Source: Mongoliibacter sp.
Lineage (GTDB): Bacteria > Bacteroidota > Bacteroidia > Cytophagales > Cyclobacteriaceae
Length of the DNA: 57,100 nucleotides
Direction: 5' to 3'
Assembly (NCBI RefSeq): GCF_007692705.1
Contig: NZ_REBN01000176.1
Location: 1-57,100, forward strand
In this document: positions 53,282 through 57,100 of the stretch, in pieces
Numbering within the stretch: position 1 is the first letter of the stretch
Layout of the letters: the number at the start of each line of letters is the position of its first letter
Position numbers and translations under genes: made by a program
The notes under the pieces: generated by a model
The model's input: only the letters and a program-made list of their open reading frames with translations
What the model was told of the DNA's origin: nothing
The model's database searches: none

Positions 53282-54478
53282 TTACTTTTTAAATCTCTTT
53301 TCAGCAAAGTCTAAAAACCGCTCCCAATCATAAGCACTGAGGTCATGTGCTCCTTCCCTAAGATGGTATCCTAGGTGTTCCAGTTGCACAGTATTCACCT
53401 CGGAATTGAAGGTTTCAGGCAATTCCTGTAGCGTCTGATAAATTTCTCCATACACCCGGGAAGCAAAAAGAAGGGACAGATACTCCCCCTTTGGGTCAGC
53501 CCATTGGTCATCCTTGGAAGAGGCCACATATAGCCCTCTAGGTGCAATCAAGGAAAGAAGCATGTGTTGGTCTAAGGGCAAAGATTCCTCCCTTCCATTG
53601 TACTTTTTAAAGTTATCGGTAAACCAAAATGGAAAAGTGGTATTGATTCTTTCCACCGTTTCTCCAAATTTTCTTTTCGAAAGTGCAGCTCCACCACAGC
53701 CGGATTCGTTGGCAACGGTAATTGCCCAACGGGTATCATTGGCACCACACCAAAGTGCAGCTTTGCCTCCCCTTGAATGTCCCACCAACATGGCTCTTTT
53801 GTCATCGATTTCAGGATTTTGCTCAAAATAATCCATTGCCCGCATGGCTCCCCAAGCCCATGCACCCAAACCTCTCATGCCATTGGTCATTTGGAGCTGC
53901 TCAGGATAAAGCCTGCCCAAAATGCCTTGGCTGAACCTTTCCTTATCGTCTGGAGAGACATCTTCCACATCAAATACAGCCGCCACCATTCCTTTGCCTA
54001 TGATTTCATCTATAGGAAAAAACCTGTCAGCAGTATCTTTCAACAATTCCGAGACATTCCTATGGCTGATCACCAAAACCACAGGAAGTACTCCTGTAAA
54101 GCCCTTTGGAAAAAATAAGTGAAGCTTCACTGTATTTTGCTTCCCCGACCTTTCCACTTGGATTTCCACTGTTTTCATGTTGGAAAAATCACTGTATGGA
54201 TGTTCCGAAACTACTTGTTCCTCAAAACTAATTTTATCAAAATCCTGAGGTAATTCTCCATAGACCTCATCTGCGAAAAGCTGGAGTATTTCTGTTCTCC
54301 TGACCTTTTCCCAGTCATTTGCATCTTTGATAAGCTTTCCATCCTGGCTGATAAATACATCCGGAATGCTCAAAGCCGGTACTTTACTTTCGTCATAATT
54401 AGGTTCCTGTTGGGCCATGGTCATAGTCGCGGTTAGGCTAATTAGGGTAATGCATGCAAAAACAGTTTTTTGGAGCAT
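53282..54478 (-). CDS. CE15-like glucuronoyl esterase / alpha-beta hydrolase
   Basis: 398 residues with a signal peptide (LISLTATMTMAQQ). Nucleophile elbow MLVGHSRGGKAALW (Ser near 234), the flanking ANESGCGGAALSKRKFGETV, the LIAPRGLYVASSKDDQWADP acid region and a His in REGAHDLSAYDW match glucuronoyl esterases of CE15 (motif GCSRxG there; GHSRGG here). Such enzymes split ester links between lignin and glucuronoxylan, or act on other uronates. Ten bp after the sulfatase gene and last in the operon, so it probably acts on the same polysaccharide. Confidence 0.87.
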   Translation of the reverse strand: MLQKTVFACITLISLTATMTMAQQEPNYDESKVPALSIPDVFISQDGKLIKDANDWEKVRRTEILQLFADEVYGELPQDFDKISFEEQVVSEHPYSDFSNMKTVEIQVERSGKQNTVKLHLFFPKGFTGVLPVVLVISHRNVSELLKDTADRFFPIDEIIGKGMVAAVFDVEDVSPDDKERFSQGILGRLYPEQLQMTNGMRGLGAWAWGAMRAMDYFEQNPEIDDKRAMLVGHSRGGKAALWCGANDTRWAITVANESGCGGAALSKRKFGETVERINTTFPFWFTDNFKKYNGREESLPLDQHMLLSLIAPRGLYVASSKDDQWADPKGEYLSLLFASRVYGEIYQTLQELPETFNSEVNTVQLEHLGYHLREGAHDLSAYDWERFLDFAEKRFKK

Positions 54479-54488
54479 AACTTTTCAA

Positions 54489-56180
54489 TTATTTCAGGGA
54501 AGTATCTTTCTTTAAAATCTCCTGAAGCTGCGAATCCTTGAACCCTTGAGCACCCACTTTTTCAAACTGACGGAGATACTCCTCCAGCAAACGCTGACTG
54601 ATCTCTGAGGAGTCTCCATACTTTTCCCTCATAGCATCAAGTTCTCCATGGAGTTTTTCCCTAATTCCGGCATATTCTGGATCATCGTAGACATTCTTCA
54701 ATTCATAAGGATCATTCATCCTGTCATACAATTCCCATTCATCCACATCAAAGTAAAAATGGATCAACTTGTACTCCTTGGTAACAATGGCATAATGCCG
54801 CTTGACCATGTGAATAGATGGGTATTCGTAATAATGGTAATAAACAGCTTCTCTGTCCCATTTTTCAGTATCCCCTGTCAGCAGCGGAATAAGACTTTCT
54901 CCCTGCATGTCTGCAGGAGTTTCAATACCTGCAGCTTCCAGAAATGTCTGGGCAAAATCCAGGTTTTGAACCATTTCATCCGATCTGCTCCCAGCCTTGA
55001 TTTTTTCCGGCCAAGCCACCAAAAGCGGAGTCTTGAAGGATTCATTGTACACAAATCTTTTGTCAAACCAACCATGTTCGCCCAAATAGAAACCTTGGTC
55101 TGAGGTGTAAACGATAATTGTATTTTCCATAAGACCATTGGCTTCCAAGTAATCCAAAACCCTACCCACATTTTCATCCACCGAAGCAATGGTCCCCAGA
55201 TAGTCCTGCATATAGCGTTGGTATCTCCATTTCATTTTTTCTTCCTCAGACATATTTGGATATGCAGCCTTGAATTCTTCATTTAAAGGCATATACACCC
55301 TATCCCAATTTTCGCGCTGTGCACTATTCATCCTGCCAACTTCTCTTTTGAAAGCGCCCTTATCCCAGCCAGAAGCATCCGGTATTCCCAATTCATCCAT
55401 TACTTCCGGATATACTTTGGAATCTCCGGCCCAATTCATATGATGTAACAGGTTCATTTCTGCCTCCTTGGCAGCAGTTCCCCTGCCGGAATAATCATCA
55501 AAAAGCGTAACCGGCTCAGGATATTCATTTTGGGCAAATTCGGTTAAATGCCTCTCAGCAGGGAGCCATTCTCTGTGTGGCGCCTTATGCAGGTACATCA
55601 GCATAAAAGGCTTATCATCAACCTTTTCATTTTCAAGCCAATCCAAGGTCATATCTGTAATAATATCCGTCACATAACCTTCTACTTTAATATTGCCTTC
55701 ATTTTTGGTGATGAAATCCGGGTTATAATAATTCCCCTGACCGGGAAGGATTTTAAATTGATCAAAACCCTTTGGGTTGTTGCCAAAATGCAACTTCCCA
55801 AACATGGCTGTCTGGTATCCCGCATCTTGAAAAAGTTGTGGAAAGGTGACATTGGTGGTATCGAAGGGGAAATGGTTATCCGTTTTACCGTTGAGATGGG
55901 AATGCTTGCCCGTGAGTATGGTCGCCCGTGAGGGAGCGCAGATGGAATTGGTCACAGAAGCATTGGTGAAAAGCATGCCCATTTCCGCAATCCGATCAAT
56001 GTTCGGTGTATGAATCAGGCGTGTATCATAAGCCGAAATCGCCTGATAGGCGTGATCATCTGACATGATAAAGACGATATTGGGCCTCTTTTTTTGTTCA
56101 TCCTCTTTCTTTTGTTCACAAGAAAAAATAACGAAGACAATTAAGCTGCAAATAAAAAGATGGAAGCTTGGTTTGTGCAT
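54489..56180 (-). CDS. Type I sulfatase lipoprotein (S1 family)
   Basis: 563 residues. Lipobox at VIFSC (Cys21); MSDDH (metal Asp 41, 42); formylglycine signature CAPSR (C81) followed by ATILTGKHSHLNG; TSDQGFYLGEHGW provides further metal ligands. The pattern resembles GlcNAc-6-O-sulfatase/iduronate-type S1 enzymes, but the substrate cannot be fixed. The Cys has to be turned into formylglycine by a maturase that is not in the window. It lies 23 bp after the truncated sulfatase gene and 10 bp before the CE15-like gene. Confidence 0.93.
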   Translation of the reverse strand: MHKPSFHLFICSLIVFVIFSCEQKKEDEQKKRPNIVFIMSDDHAYQAISAYDTRLIHTPNIDRIAEMGMLFTNASVTNSICAPSRATILTGKHSHLNGKTDNHFPFDTTNVTFPQLFQDAGYQTAMFGKLHFGNNPKGFDQFKILPGQGNYYNPDFITKNEGNIKVEGYVTDIITDMTLDWLENEKVDDKPFMLMYLHKAPHREWLPAERHLTEFAQNEYPEPVTLFDDYSGRGTAAKEAEMNLLHHMNWAGDSKVYPEVMDELGIPDASGWDKGAFKREVGRMNSAQRENWDRVYMPLNEEFKAAYPNMSEEEKMKWRYQRYMQDYLGTIASVDENVGRVLDYLEANGLMENTIIVYTSDQGFYLGEHGWFDKRFVYNESFKTPLLVAWPEKIKAGSRSDEMVQNLDFAQTFLEAAGIETPADMQGESLIPLLTGDTEKWDREAVYYHYYEYPSIHMVKRHYAIVTKEYKLIHFYFDVDEWELYDRMNDPYELKNVYDDPEYAGIREKLHGELDAMREKYGDSSEISQRLLEEYLRQFEKVGAQGFKDSQLQEILKKDTSLK

Positions 56181-56203
56181 GGAATAGATATTTAGTGTAT
56201 AAT

Positions 56204-57100
56204 TTATAGGGAAACCTTTTTAAATATTAAGCCTTTGATTGACGGACTGTTATCATCTTTTTCTGCTATGCCTAATTTAAGATTCAATTCCCCTTTTTCA
56301 AATTTAATTTTGCCCAATGGTAATTCCGGCCATATATATTCCTCGACCTCACCACGGGGAACCCTATCCTGATTCGGCACAAGTTCTGCAGTATTGACCT
56401 CATCAAACGGAATTTCCAATAGCTCATTGTTTAGGGAAAGCAGGAGGGTAAAAGGAGAATCATTACTCATTTGAAGAAAGACCTCATAAGTCATGCCCTC
56501 CACCACCTCTAAGTCCCATTGCACATAATCCTCCTGAGATTGAAATCCAACAAACCAATCATTGGCCCAACCCATTTCACCTTGAAAAGCTACACTGCCA
56601 AATCTCTTCCCATCCGGAGCGGGCAATTCCACGATTGGCACAGCTTGATGCCCCACCTGAATCAAGGGTGGTTCTATTCCCCGTTCTGTCATTTTTTTCA
56701 ACCAAATAAGGTATTGCCCTTCCATTTCAGCAGCCTTAGTCAATTCATTTTCCATGATATTGTGTTTTTGGGACGGGTCTTCAATGAGGTTGAAAAGCTC
56801 TTTTTGCTTGTTTTTCATGGTCAGCAAATATTCCTGATCGCGTACTGCCCCCGGAATAGTATCGAATTTGAAATTCACGTGGTGGGTGAAAAAATACCGG
56901 TCTTCCCAATCATAATTCCCATCTATGAGAGGCTTCAAACTTTTCCCGTGGATCTCCAAATTTTCCGGTACAGATATGTTTAAAAAATCGGCTAAGGTCG
57001 GTAAAATGTCAATATGTGCAGCCCATAGTTTTACCAATTGAGGGCCATATTTCGGGATTTTCATAAAAAAAGGCACTCTCACACCTCCCTCATCAAGATC
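56204..57100 (-). CDS. Sulfatase, C-terminal part (truncated by window edge)
   Basis: The frame runs off the right edge; about 299 residues are visible (the first GTG at 57082 is inside the gene and is not the start). It begins DLDEGGVRVPFFMK, equivalent to the conserved EGGxRVP of arylsulfatases, then IDILPTLADFLNI and HGKSLKPLIDG, and KELFNLIEDPSQ. The last 130 residues form a beta-sandwich-like extension (WDLEVVEGMTYEVFLQMSND). The catalytic half with the CxPSR motif lies outside. It is upstream of a second sulfatase and the CE15-like gene in one operon. Confidence 0.85.
   Translation of the reverse strand, partial: DLDEGGVRVPFFMKIPKYGPQLVKLWAAHIDILPTLADFLNISVPENLEIHGKSLKPLIDGNYDWEDRYFFTHHVNFKFDTIPGAVRDQEYLLTMKNKQKELFNLIEDPSQKHNIMENELTKAAEMEGQYLIWLKKMTERGIEPPLIQVGHQAVPIVELPAPDGKRFGSVAFQGEMGWANDWFVGFQSQEDYVQWDLEVVEGMTYEVFLQMSNDSPFTLLLSLNNELLEIPFDEVNTAELVPNQDRVPRGEVEEYIWPELPLGKIKFEKGELNLKLGIAEKDDNSPSIKGLIFKKVSL

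Overview
The window looks like an ordinary chromosomal stretch from a Bacteroidota bacterium, most likely Cytophagales/Cyclobacteriaceae (Algoriphagus-, Belliella-, Cyclobacterium- or Echinicola-like). This rests on AT-rich sequence, -33/-7 promoters of the TTTG / TAnnTTTG type, few Shine-Dalgarno sites, and typical families: DUF2911, DUF4159, a long periplasmic TPR protein, a SerB-like/SerA fusion, a DoxD-DoxA fusion, and lipoprotein M24, M14 and sulfatase enzymes. No rRNA, tRNA, CRISPR array, transposase or prophage gene was seen. Placement below phylum level is inference.

Left part (1-10.9 kb, all minus strand): a long co-oriented cluster runs tldD-like (Tat signal) > tldE/pmbA-like > DUF4159 > MoxR AAA+ ATPase > DUF58 > BatA-like membrane protein > His-rich DUF4175-like membrane protein > 529-aa membrane protein. 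Several junctions are coupled by 1-4 nt stop/start overlaps. This is the best candidate in the window for an uncharacterised multi-protein envelope machine. Next come a TPR sensor histidine kinase, arfB, a GNAT acetyltransferase, an S9 (DPP-IV type) peptidase and a conserved Cys-cluster protein. A 500-bp gene-free island of palindromic repeats follows (17.14-17.64 kb).

Middle (17.6-30 kb): a very tight minus-strand operon, SPOR-domain protein > exbB > exbD > tonB-like > folC > trmB, has a good Bacteroidota promoter. Just upstream lies a second operon, holA > 996-aa TPR protein > outer-membrane barrel. Together they supply proton-channel, periplasm-spanning, peptidoglycan-binding, TPR and barrel proteins, resembling a Tol-Pal/TonB-type trans-envelope system.

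28-48 kb: assorted metabolism and envelope genes. These include a short TPR protein, universal stress protein with 2-hydroxyacid dehydrogenase, DUF2911 coupled to a CAT-fold acyltransferase, a SerB-like/SerA serine-biosynthesis fusion, an exported SAM methyltransferase, an M24 lipoprotein, an EEP-family protein, an RND/MMPL transporter, thyA converging on a pabC-like aminotransferase, and sdaAB > tolC > hlyD closed by a strong terminator. An exported CHY zinc-finger protein and a DoxD-DoxA fusion follow.

Right end (49-57.1 kb, minus strand): M14 metallocarboxypeptidase and a class V aminotransferase, then a degenerate 10-bp tandem repeat. Last is a polysaccharide-degradation operon (sulfatase cut by the window edge > lipoprotein sulfatase > CE15-like esterase) ending at a clear terminator.
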